Shown here in pieces: positions 1 to 6,370 of a stretch of 9,121 bases of DNA. The translations under genes and the position numbers were made by a program. The notes below the pieces were generated by a model, which worked only from the letters and a program-made list of their open reading frames with translations, searched no databases and was not told the DNA's origin. The stretch spans positions 1 to 9,121 of the forward strand of contig CAZSPL010000169.1 in assembly GCA_964608735.1 (NCBI GenBank), given 5' to 3'. Source of the stretch: CAZSPL01 sp964608735 (lineage in GTDB: Bacteria; JAJVIF01; JAPKYR01; CAZSPL01). Within the stretch, counting starts at the first letter, position 1. Each line of letters starts with the position of its first letter.

Positions 1-121
1 GCGCCGTGTCCCGCACCGTCTTGTTCATCATTCTGCCCATGTTGTCGTAATTATATTCTACCACATATTTCTCGGGACCGTAGTACGTAGCCCGGCTCCC
101 CCGCAAAACGGGAGCCGATTC
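1..121 (-). CDS. Partial YD/RHS-repeat reading frame, cut by the left edge
   Basis: Read on the minus strand, the frame is open from an in-frame TAG (122-124) to the window edge. Near its visible end it encodes VEYNYDNMGRMMNKT. This fits the YD-repeat pattern of RHS proteins (Y-x-Y-D-x-x-G-R-hydrophobic), large secreted or surface proteins whose repeats form a beta-shell. Possible starts are ATG at 40-38, GTG at 64-62 and TTG at 106-104. None has a convincing ribosome-binding site, and the ATG falls inside the YD motif. A full RHS protein would carry hundreds of residues before such a motif. I therefore think this is a 5'-truncated remnant, or a short gene whose start I cannot place. The upstream portion, roughly 93-117, is also a perfect hairpin and may be intergenic. 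The YD match is seen directly; the function is inferred from about 15 residues. Confidence 0.45.
93..117. repeat. Perfect hairpin, 8-bp arms with 9-base loop
   Basis: CGGCTCCC at 93-100 is the exact reverse complement of GGGAGCCG at 110-117. No T-tract follows on either strand, so a standard intrinsic terminator is not supported. It lies between the orphan 77-residue gene and the YD-repeat frame, and may be a REP-like intergenic palindrome. Confidence 0.6.
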
Positions 122-150
122 CTACCCATCGCTCAGGTGCCGCTTTATTT

Positions 151-170
151 CCCGGCATCAGGATGCCGGG
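151..170. repeat. Perfect 9-bp-arm palindrome downstream of the orphan gene
   Basis: CCCGGCATC and GATGCCGGG are exact reverse complements separated by two bases. The palindrome starts 31 bases beyond the stop codon of the minus-strand 77-residue gene, so it could stall or end that transcript or protect its 3' end. On the minus strand it is followed by AAATAAAGC rather than a run of T, so a Rho-independent terminator is only weakly supported. An interspersed REP-like palindrome is an equally good reading. Confidence 0.6.
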
Positions 171-200
171 TTACATCTATATGATGCGGGGTCGTTCTAT

Positions 201-434
201 TCAATCCGCTTCCGGGATCGTGTATCCATTCGCCTGCCATGCTTCCATCACGCGGTTGGCGCGTTCGATGTCCGACTGGCGCTTGCCTCGCAGCCAGATG
301 TTCAATATTCCCGGTTCGAGGTCCTCGGGGTTAAGTTTGATAAGCTGCTTCTCGACCAGGCCCTTGTCATAGCCGGTGCCCTTCATCAGGTTCTTGAAGC
401 CTTTCTGCTCGGCTTCGGATGGTTTCCGCGTCAT
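201..434 (-). CDS. Small orphan protein of unknown function, 77 aa
   Basis: I do not recognise this protein. It begins MTRKPSEAEQKGFKNL and ends ANGYTIPEAD. It is rich in Lys, Arg, Glu and Asp, has no cysteine, signal peptide or membrane segment, and reads as a soluble, mostly helical cytoplasmic protein. The start at 434 is chosen because AAGGAG lies seven bases upstream (442-447), an ideal Shine-Dalgarno arrangement. The same frame runs upstream to an ATG at 494, but that start has no such site and would span the likely promoter. The gene lies 153 bp beyond the priA stop on the same strand, so an independent transcript is likely. The strong ribosome-binding site supports a real gene. A small DNA- or RNA-binding protein is possible from its charge, but nothing shows this. 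Confidence 0.62.
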   Translation of the reverse strand: MTRKPSEAEQKGFKNLMKGTGYDKGLVEKQLIKLNPEDLEPGILNIWLRGKRQSDIERANRVMEAWQANGYTIPEAD

Positions 435-441
435 CGTGATA

Positions 442-447
442 CTCCTT
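442..447 (-). promoter_or_regulatory. Shine-Dalgarno site of the orphan gene
   Basis: On the minus strand AAGGAG is followed by seven bases and then ATG. This decides the start of the 77-residue gene against the upstream ATG at 494, which has no comparable site. Confidence 0.75.
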
Positions 448-465
448 AAGTTTCGGTGCGGGGTA

Positions 466-494
466 ATGATAACATTTTGGGGAGGATGTTTCAT
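466..494 (-). promoter_or_regulatory. Candidate extended -10 promoter for the orphan gene
   Basis: On the minus strand TGTTATCAT (474-466) matches an extended -10 element (TG, one base, then TATCAT, 5 of 6 to consensus). Seventeen bases upstream is ATGAAA (494-489), 4 of 6 to the -35 consensus. Transcription would start near 459, giving a short leader with the Shine-Dalgarno site. This is inferred from consensus matching only. Confidence 0.3.
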
Positions 495-531
495 GAGGTT
501 TGGCGGGGATTCGGGATGGCTGAGCAGTTCA

Positions 532-559
532 CCTACAAGCTCGAAGACTCGCTTGTAGG
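532..559. repeat. Hairpin between priA and the orphan gene
   Basis: CCTACAAGC (532-540) and GCTTGTAGG (551-559) are exact reverse complements around a 10-base loop, 29 bases beyond the priA stop. It may end or slow the priA transcript, but there is no T-tract after it on the minus strand. Confidence 0.45.
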
Positions 560-584
560 CGGCACCAGGGATGTAGGCGGCACC
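554..584. repeat. 13-bp direct repeat at the 3' end of priA
   Basis: TGTAGGCGGCACC occurs at 554-566 and again at 572-584, 18 bases apart start to start. It sits just past the priA stop codon and overlaps the right arm of the neighbouring hairpin. Its role is unknown; it may be a remnant of an intergenic repeat. Confidence 0.5.
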
Positions 585-587
585 CGG

Positions 588-3053
588 CTATATCATCTGG
601 ATGGGATCGACGTCGATTTCGACGCGGACTTCGGAGGGGAAACGGACTTCGGAGAGGCCGGTGCGGAGCAGGCGGCTTATCGGGCCGACTTTTTCGGAGC
701 GGAAAATAAGGTGACGCCGCCAGAGTCCGCGCAGCTTCTCGACCTGCGCCGGCGCGGGGCCGAGTATCTCCACCTGCGGGATTTTCTTCCCGATCGCCCG
801 CAGCGCATCGCCGAGGATATCCGCCGACATCGCCGCCCGGTTGTACTCCTTCGCCGCTATGACTATCCGCGCGAGATGCTTGAACGGCGGATAGCCGAAG
901 CGTCCGCGAATCTCCCGCTCCTGCGTGAAGAACGCCTTGTAATCGTGGCCCACCGCGCAGGTCACGGCGTAGTGGGTGAGACGCATGCCCTGTACGATAA
1001 CCCGCCCGCGTGCCTCGCGACGTCCGGCGCGTCCGGCGACCTGCGTGAGCAGTTGGAATGTTCGCTCCGCGGCGCGGAAGTCGGGTATCGCCAGCGAATC
1101 CTCCGCGCTGATAACTCCCACGACTTCGACATCGGCGAAATCGAGTCCCTTGGCTATCATCTGCGTGCCGAGCAATATGTGCGACTTACCGGTGCGGAAA
1201 TCTTCCAGCACCGTGCGCGAGCTGCCGAGGGCGTCGCTCACATCGCGGTCGAGCCGATGCAGCGGCGTGCCGGGGAACATATCGGCGATTTCTTCCTCGA
1301 GCCGCTGCGTGCCGATTCCTTCGGTGATGAGCTCCGAGTCGCCGCATGCGGGGCACATTTTCGGGGCCATGCGTTTGTAGCCGCAATGGTGGCACATGAG
1401 CGCGCCGGTCTTCTGGTGATACACCAGCGGAAGCAGGCAGTCGGGACATTCGAATGAGTGCCCGCACCCGGGGCATATCAGCGTTTTGGCATAGCCGCGC
1501 ATGTTAAGGAACAAAAGCGCCTGCTTTCCGCGCGACAACACATCCTCCATCGCGGCGCGAAGCGTTTCGGTGATGACTTCGAGCCGACGCACCGTCTTGC
1601 CGTCGGGAAGCCGCTTTCGTACGAATTGACGTTTCACCAGTTCGATTTCCGGCAGCGGCCCGCCCAGGATACGTTCCGGCAATTCGATGAGGTGGAACTT
1701 CCCGCGCATTGCAAGCTCGTAGCTTTCCATGCTCGGCGTGGCGCTTCCGAGCACGAGGGTCGCGGAATGAAGTTCGACAAGACGTCGCGCCAGTTCGCGG
1801 GCGTGATACCGCGGCATGGAATTCTGTTTATATGACGGTTCGTGCTCTTCGTCGAGGATAATCAGGCCGATGTCTTCGAGCGGCGCAAACAATGCCGAGC
1901 GCGCGCCGATGACGATATCCGCCTGCCGGTTGCGTATCTTCTCCCACTCGCTCACGCGCTGCGCCTTGCTCAATTCCGAATGCAGTATTGCGAGACGTCC
2001 GGGGAAATCGCGCGCGAAACGTCGCACGACCTGGTGGGTCAGGGCGATTTCCGGCACGAGCACGACCACCTGGCGTCCCGCGTCGACCGCCTTACGCGCG
2101 GCATGCACATATACTTCGGTCTTGCCGCTGCCGGTTACGCCGTGAAGGAGTATCGTCGCGGCTTCTTTCTTCTCAATCCGCTCGACGATTTGCGCGAGGG
2201 CGTTTTGCTGATGTTCGGTAAGCTCGTGCATCTGCGCGACGGCGGGCGCGTAGGACATGGATGCGTCGCTGAATTCCACGATGATTCCCTTCTTCTTGAG
2301 CGATGTTATCGTCTGCCCCGATTTGGGGTACGCATCCGTAATCGATGACTTCAGCACCGGGCCGTCCATCCCGCCGATGAAATCGACTATCTGTTTCTGT
2401 TTTTCGGTCAGCTTTGCATCGCCGGGCTTGCCTTCGAGGAGCTTTATATAAGAATCGGCGCGGGAGACTTCCCGCTTTTTTTCAATGCTGAAATCGATGC
2501 GCAGGATGCCTTCCTTCAGCAGTTTGTCGATTGCTTCGTCGATGGCTTCCTGTTCGAAGCCGCTTTCGGCGAGGATGTTTTCGAGCTTGCGACGTCGGAA
2601 CGGTTTGCCTTCGGCGATAAGGTCGGCGGATTCCTGCCGTATGAACAGGAACCCCATCTCGCTGAGGCGGTCCATGAATTGTTTCACGAGCGCGGGGCGC
2701 ATATATTCGACGGCTTTCAGCGCTTGCAGTTCGAGGAGGAACGGCTTGAGCGCCGGTACGGGAGGGACGACATAATAGCGCTGCATCCATTCGGCGGCTG
2801 CGATTTGTTTTTCGCTTATGATGGGCGGGCCGTCGTAGCGCGCGACGGCGTTCTTGATTCCCTCGATGTCGGTTGATTCCGGGAATTCGAGCGCGACCGC
2901 CATTCGGAGTTTCTTCCGCGCGGGTACGAGGAGTATGTCGCCGCGCCGGACATCCTTCGCCCACTCATCCGGAAGCGCATAGGTGTAACGTCCGGCGAGT
3001 TTGCGTCCGCCGGAGATTATCATGCAGTCGACGTATTTCGGCGTTTCGGGCAT
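588..3053 (-). CDS. priA: Primosomal protein N' (replication restart helicase PriA)
   Basis: PriA is a superfamily 2 DNA helicase of the cytoplasm. It binds abandoned forks and D-loops and starts reloading of the replicative helicase. All hallmarks are present in the 821 residues: a 3'-DNA-binding N-terminal domain (about 1-105), a winged-helix region (about 110-280), Walker A GVTGSGKT (305-312), the DEEH box (401-404), GSATPS (436-441), eight zinc-binding cysteines in four pairs (527/530, 536/539, 554/557, 567/570), GTQMIAKGLDF (629-639) and QVAGRAGR (671-678). The C-terminal domain carries the typical GRFGYPPF and ILGPAPAQVEKLRG segments. The protein is longer than E. coli PriA (732) but normal for many other phyla. 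The ATG at 3053 places the N-terminus where the family starts, although its upstream sequence (GTAGATAAG) is a poor ribosome-binding site. The gene is intact and divergent from the lipoprotein pair, with no functional link to it. Confidence 0.97.
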   Translation of the reverse strand: MPETPKYVDCMIISGGRKLAGRYTYALPDEWAKDVRRGDILLVPARKKLRMAVALEFPESTDIEGIKNAVARYDGPPIISEKQIAAAEWMQRYYVVPPVPALKPFLLELQALKAVEYMRPALVKQFMDRLSEMGFLFIRQESADLIAEGKPFRRRKLENILAESGFEQEAIDEAIDKLLKEGILRIDFSIEKKREVSRADSYIKLLEGKPGDAKLTEKQKQIVDFIGGMDGPVLKSSITDAYPKSGQTITSLKKKGIIVEFSDASMSYAPAVAQMHELTEHQQNALAQIVERIEKKEAATILLHGVTGSGKTEVYVHAARKAVDAGRQVVVLVPEIALTHQVVRRFARDFPGRLAILHSELSKAQRVSEWEKIRNRQADIVIGARSALFAPLEDIGLIILDEEHEPSYKQNSMPRYHARELARRLVELHSATLVLGSATPSMESYELAMRGKFHLIELPERILGGPLPEIELVKRQFVRKRLPDGKTVRRLEVITETLRAAMEDVLSRGKQALLFLNMRGYAKTLICPGCGHSFECPDCLLPLVYHQKTGALMCHHCGYKRMAPKMCPACGDSELITEGIGTQRLEEEIADMFPGTPLHRLDRDVSDALGSSRTVLEDFRTGKSHILLGTQMIAKGLDFADVEVVGVISAEDSLAIPDFRAAERTFQLLTQVAGRAGRREARGRVIVQGMRLTHYAVTCAVGHDYKAFFTQEREIRGRFGYPPFKHLARIVIAAKEYNRAAMSADILGDALRAIGKKIPQVEILGPAPAQVEKLRGLWRRHLIFRSEKVGPISRLLRTGLSEVRFPSEVRVEIDVDPIQMI

Positions 3054-3107
3054 CTTATCTACGCCTGAATCGTACCATAGGACGGGGTGGGAGGGGAGTA
3101 TGGGGAT

Positions 3108-3137
3108 TTGACGCCTGACCGCCCCCGGCTTTATTTT
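3108..3137 (+). promoter_or_regulatory. Candidate promoter for the first lipoprotein
   Basis: TTGACG (5 of 6 to the -35 consensus) is followed after 18 bases by TATTTT (4 of 6 to the -10 consensus). It lies in the spacer divergent from priA and would give a leader of about 90 bases that includes the palindrome at 3188-3204. It is inferred by consensus only, and the sigma factors of this organism are unknown. Confidence 0.3.
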
Positions 3138-3146
3138 TCCGCGAGG

Positions 3147-3159
3147 ATTCGGCTTCTAA
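3147..3159 (+). promoter_or_regulatory. 13-base motif shared upstream of both lipoproteins (copy 1)
   Basis: ATTCGGCTTCTAA recurs exactly at 6260-6272 in front of the second lipoprotein, in both cases followed by AT-richer sequence (here TATATT at 3161-3166, close to a -10 box). It is 87 bases before the start codon here and 43 before the second. It is either a shared regulatory site or upstream homology left by the duplication. Confidence 0.4.
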
Positions 3160-3187
3160 ATATATTGGAATTGCGATATCCGGATAA

Positions 3188-3204
3188 GCAGGCGGGACGC
3201 CTGC
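3188..3204. repeat. Perfect palindrome in the leader of the first lipoprotein
   Basis: GCAGGCG and CGCCTGC pair perfectly around GGA. The palindrome sits within about 44 extra bases that this leader has compared with the leader of the second lipoprotein, so it looks like an inserted REP-like element. In RNA it would form a stem 19 bases before the Shine-Dalgarno site, where it could affect stability or translation. Confidence 0.65.
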
Positions 3205-3221
3205 ACCACAACCGGAGCGCC

Positions 3222-3301
3222 TGGAGGCGGGCTATGAATACGAAACGTGCCTGCGTCATTGTCTTTCTTGCCACCGCGCTCGCGGTAGTCGGATGCTCGG
3301 G
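3222..3301 (+). repeat. Leader cassette, copy 1 (ribosome-binding site plus lipoprotein signal)
   Basis: This 80-base stretch matches 6291-6370 at 78 positions. It includes GGAGG (3223-3227), the start codon, the entire signal peptide, the lipobox cysteine and two more codons. The two differences (3269 T versus 6338 C, 3287 A versus 6356 T) are both third-position and silent. Similarity drops sharply right after it. Confidence 0.95.
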
Positions 3302-6221
3302 CTCAACCGATAATCCGGTTGCCTCTCCCGAGACGCCGGCTGCGATTTCGCCCGAAAGGGATGTGGGCGCCAATCGCGTTTTGTGGGGATTCTGGAACCT
3401 CCACTTCGATGCGGCCGATTCATCGGTAAAAGCGACCCCCGTCAGAAACCTGCAGTCGCATTTCAACATCACCTATGCGCTCCTTCCCCCGAATTGCGAT
3501 GATTGCCTGAAAATTAAAGTGAACTCCTTCGACCCGGTCACGCGTGTTCTCGATGCCGATGTAAAATTGCGCAATCCATACCAGATAACCGGCTATGATG
3601 TCCGCGGGATTCTCTACACCGACGATTACGGGCACGAGCTTCGCAATGCCGACGGCTGGACCGGGCTATGGGATATCCTCGGAGGCATGAGCATAAATCC
3701 GTTCAAGGCATATTCGAAGAGCCTGTCCAATCGCATCTTCGCCGGTTCGACCGAGAAGACCGAGAACTTCCTCGTATATATTCCCATCCCGCCATATTAC
3801 AACTATATCCAGTTCGCGGTGGACGCCTCGTATCCGAGCAACTGCAATGAGCCGTATCAGATTACCAACTTCTCGCAGGACGAGATATCCGAAATGACGG
3901 GAGCGTCGGGGAATATCTGTATCGATGTGCTGGACTGGCAGAATGATGTGAGCGGGGTGACCATCTGCGCGCCACAGATCACGGGGGAAGAGTCAACCTC
4001 GCTTACGCATTTGAGCGGCAATACATGGACGGTCGAGGTAGCGAATTCCGAAGGCGCGTCTGCCGGCGATTACAGCATCGAGGTCAAGGCGGTTTCCATG
4101 AACTCGCCCAATTTGTTCCTGTATGATTTTGTATCCTTGACTATCAGCGGCGCACCGCCTGTCGTAAGCCTGATGGATCCCGACAGTGCCCCTCCTGATT
4201 CAGCGCTTAACGGTGTCCACGTTTATGGAGATAACTTCAAGGGACCGGGTGCGGAAGTATGTCTGAAGATGGATGGGGAGGATGACATCATTGCATCGAA
4301 TGTAAGCGTCATCTCGGCGGAACAAATAAACTGCGATTTAGTCATCCCACCCGGCGCAACGACGGGTTTCTACGACGTTGAGGTGACCAATTACGGCGGG
4401 TTGTCAGGGATCGGGGAGGGTCTGTTTCAAGTAACCGGTGACGTGTTCAACCTTCAGGATGTCACACCCCCCTGGCTGAATTTCGACCCGGAAACCATAC
4501 TTGTCGACGACGGTTACGCATATGCTCCCTCGGGCGCATATGGCTTCTTCATTTTCGATGTCGGCGACCCGCTGAACCCGGTGTGCGCAGGCAATATCCA
4601 GCCACCCGGCAGCAGCGATTTGGCGGATGTCTCCGGCGGCTATGCCTATTTGTTGACGGATAAATCGTCGTCGAGTGCAACGCTTCGCATAATCGATGTC
4701 TCACCACCGGAATCCCCCCTCTCGGTGAAGACGGTCGGACTGAGTACCGGCGCGGCGGATATCCGGGTATCCGGCGGCTACGCCTATATCGTCTGCGGTA
4801 AAAAATTCCATATTGTCGACATCGCTCCGCCGCAGACCGCGCACCTGGTGAAAACGATTGATTTACCGGACTCCTGCGAAAGCATCGCTGTTTCCGGGAA
4901 TTATGTTTACGCGGCCGCGGATGACGCCGGGCTGGCGATAGTCGATGTGACCGATCCCGCTTCCGCGTATGTCATGAATACAGTGGCTGTTTATGGCTAT
5001 TCGGACTTAGTGGATTGCTCGGGTCAGTATGCCTATGTCGCCAAGGTCTGGGGGGATTGTGATATCATCGATATATCTTCGCCGGAAACGGCATACGTCG
5101 TGACGACTGTGGATGTCGATTTCGCACTCCCGATGTCGATGGATGAATCCGACGGCTATGTATACATTCTCGATGATGATTTGATAATCCTCGACGTAGA
5201 TCCTCCCGAATCGGCTCATTATGTCGATTCTCTCCCGATGACAACTTTGGGTTTCCCTTGGGATGTCAGCGTCTGGGGCGGCAATGCTTACGTGGCCGAG
5301 CAGGCGGGGGGGATTCATGTAGTAGACGTCACACCGCCGGAGGAAGCACATGTCGCCACGACATTCTGGAGGCTCCATCAAGGCCACGCAGTATCTGCAT
5401 CGGGCGGGTACGCCTATGTGTTCGGCGGTTGGTCGATTATGCAGGTCGTTGACTGCAATCCACCCGAATCGGCGATGGTTGTCTATTCGTCATTATATTC
5501 CGGTTCGAATGATGGCGCGGTGTCGGGCGATTATGCATTTATCGCAAAGCCTGGTGATCTCTGGATAATGGATATCAGTACTCCGGAAGCGGCACATGTT
5601 GTCAACACAGTGGATGGACCCTTTGGTTGGGAATATATCGCCGTGGATGGCGGCTATTCGTACTCCATCGACGGTGGGGGCGCACTGCAAATAATCGATG
5701 TTGACCCTGTGGAATCGGCATACATCGTAAAGGAAATTAGTATTCCAGGATTTATGAAAGAAAGGTTGGGTGTAGGTAACGGCTATGCCTACGTTTGTTC
5801 AAACAACTTATGGGAGGGGGCATTCTTGTCGGTAGTCGATGTAGACCCGCCCGAAGATGGACATTTCGTTAATTCGGTGGATGGCTACGTCGGCGATGTC
5901 GCGATAGAAGGCGACTATATTTACGGAACGGGTGGCTCGGTCGGGCTGAAGATCATCGACATATCGAACCCGGAAGCCGCATTCATTTATAAGACCGTTG
6001 ATACCCCCGGGTCCGCGGTTGGAATAGCTCTGGATGGCGGATATGCATTCATCGCCGACAGCGAAGCGGGTCTGCAGGTAGTCGACATCGCGCCGCTCGA
6101 CTCCGCCTACGTTCTCACCGGGCTACCCATTCCGGGAGAGGCGGACCAGATTGCGGTTGCCGACGGCGTGGCATATGTCCTCGATGACATAGGCCGCTTG
6201 AGAATCATCAAACTGTGGTAA
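3234..6221 (+). CDS. Surface lipoprotein with IPT/TIG-like domain and 14 LVIVD-type repeats
   Basis: This 995-residue exported protein starts MNTKRACVIVFL and has a lipobox VVGC with Cys21, so it should be lipid-modified. Ser at +2 would favour the outer membrane under the E. coli rule. The start is set by GGAGG six bases upstream; longer in-frame starts such as 3087 would bury the signal peptide. Residues 48-305 form a beta-rich domain shared with the next lipoprotein. Residues 306-400 look like an IPT/TIG (Ig-like) domain. Residues 424-995 hold 14 repeats of about 41 residues with the pattern VSGGYAYxx...LxIIDVxPPESAxxVxT, matching LVIVD repeats, which are thought to form beta-propellers. 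Fourteen repeats would suit two seven-bladed propellers. A binding, adhesion or scaffold role at the cell surface is inferred; I see no catalytic motif. The next lipoprotein follows after 81 bp with no clear terminator, so the two may be co-transcribed. Confidence 0.9.
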   Translation: MNTKRACVIVFLATALAVVGCSGSTDNPVASPETPAAISPERDVGANRVLWGFWNLHFDAADSSVKATPVRNLQSHFNITYALLPPNCDDCLKIKVNSFDPVTRVLDADVKLRNPYQITGYDVRGILYTDDYGHELRNADGWTGLWDILGGMSINPFKAYSKSLSNRIFAGSTEKTENFLVYIPIPPYYNYIQFAVDASYPSNCNEPYQITNFSQDEISEMTGASGNICIDVLDWQNDVSGVTICAPQITGEESTSLTHLSGNTWTVEVANSEGASAGDYSIEVKAVSMNSPNLFLYDFVSLTISGAPPVVSLMDPDSAPPDSALNGVHVYGDNFKGPGAEVCLKMDGEDDIIASNVSVISAEQINCDLVIPPGATTGFYDVEVTNYGGLSGIGEGLFQVTGDVFNLQDVTPPWLNFDPETILVDDGYAYAPSGAYGFFIFDVGDPLNPVCAGNIQPPGSSDLADVSGGYAYLLTDKSSSSATLRIIDVSPPESPLSVKTVGLSTGAADIRVSGGYAYIVCGKKFHIVDIAPPQTAHLVKTIDLPDSCESIAVSGNYVYAAADDAGLAIVDVTDPASAYVMNTVAVYGYSDLVDCSGQYAYVAKVWGDCDIIDISSPETAYVVTTVDVDFALPMSMDESDGYVYILDDDLIILDVDPPESAHYVDSLPMTTLGFPWDVSVWGGNAYVAEQAGGIHVVDVTPPEEAHVATTFWRLHQGHAVSASGGYAYVFGGWSIMQVVDCNPPESAMVVYSSLYSGSNDGAVSGDYAFIAKPGDLWIMDISTPEAAHVVNTVDGPFGWEYIAVDGGYSYSIDGGGALQIIDVDPVESAYIVKEISIPGFMKERLGVGNGYAYVCSNNLWEGAFLSVVDVDPPEDGHFVNSVDGYVGDVAIEGDYIYGTGGSVGLKIIDISNPEAAFIYKTVDTPGSAVGIALDGGYAFIADSEAGLQVVDIAPLDSAYVLTGLPIPGEADQIAVADGVAYVLDDIGRLRIIKLW
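4503..6218 (+). repeat. LVIVD-type protein repeat array (14 units)
   Basis: The array covers residues 424-995. Each unit opens with a short strand ending in GYAY, GYVY or similar, continues to a strand such as LRIIDV, HIVDI, QVVDI or LIILDV, then a DPPESA-like turn and a VVxTV strand. The final unit (VADGVAYVLDDIGRLRIIKLW, in 21 residues split as VADGVAYVL and DDIGRLRIIKLW) is short and ends the protein, as a closing strand might. The units are diverged in DNA and in protein, so the array is old rather than freshly expanded. Confidence 0.85.
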
Positions 6222-6259
6222 GAGGCCGCGCCCGGTCTTAGCTCTATAATTCCGTCCAA

Positions 6260-6272
6260 ATTCGGCTTCTAA
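6260..6272 (+). promoter_or_regulatory. 13-base motif shared upstream of both lipoproteins (copy 2)
   Basis: This is an exact match to 3147-3159. TAGAAT at 6279-6284 (5 of 6 to the -10 consensus) follows it, so a promoter private to the second lipoprotein is possible, though I see no good -35 box at standard spacing. The rest of the 81-bp gap between the two lipoproteins shows no terminator. Confidence 0.35.
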
Positions 6273-6290
6273 CTGTAATAGAATGCGTCA

Positions 6291-6370
6291 TGGAGGCGGG
6301 CTATGAATACGAAACGTGCCTGCGTCATTGTCTTTCTCGCCACCGCGCTCGCGGTTGTCGGATGCTCGGG
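6291..6370 (+). repeat. Leader cassette, copy 2 (ribosome-binding site plus lipoprotein signal)
   Basis: This is the partner of 3222-3301: 78 of 80 bases are identical and the encoded first 23 residues are identical. Upstream similarity is weaker but still alignable once a 44-base difference is allowed. Downstream similarity ends immediately after TGCTCGGG. Confidence 0.95.

Noticed and set aside
201..494. 97-residue version of the small orphan protein starting at 494
   Set aside because: The upstream ATG has no clear ribosome-binding site, the extra residues cover the likely promoter and leader, and the internal ATG has an ideal AAGGAG site.
456..1457. Long open plus-strand frame of 333 codons opposite the 3' part of priA
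   Set aside because: It lies wholly or mostly antisense to conserved PriA helicase and zinc motifs, has low-complexity Arg/Ala-rich translation, no family features and no ribosome-binding site. It reflects the G+C-rich codon use of priA.
1842..2348. Plus-strand open frame of 168 codons opposite the helicase core of priA
   Set aside because: It is antisense to the Walker A and DEEH region and has no recognisable protein features; it is a shadow frame.
3087..3233. Longer N-terminal extension of the first lipoprotein from an ATG at 3087
   Set aside because: It would place 49 residues before a clean lipoprotein signal peptide. The internal ATG at 3234 has GGAGG at good spacing, and the second lipoprotein uses the identical arrangement.
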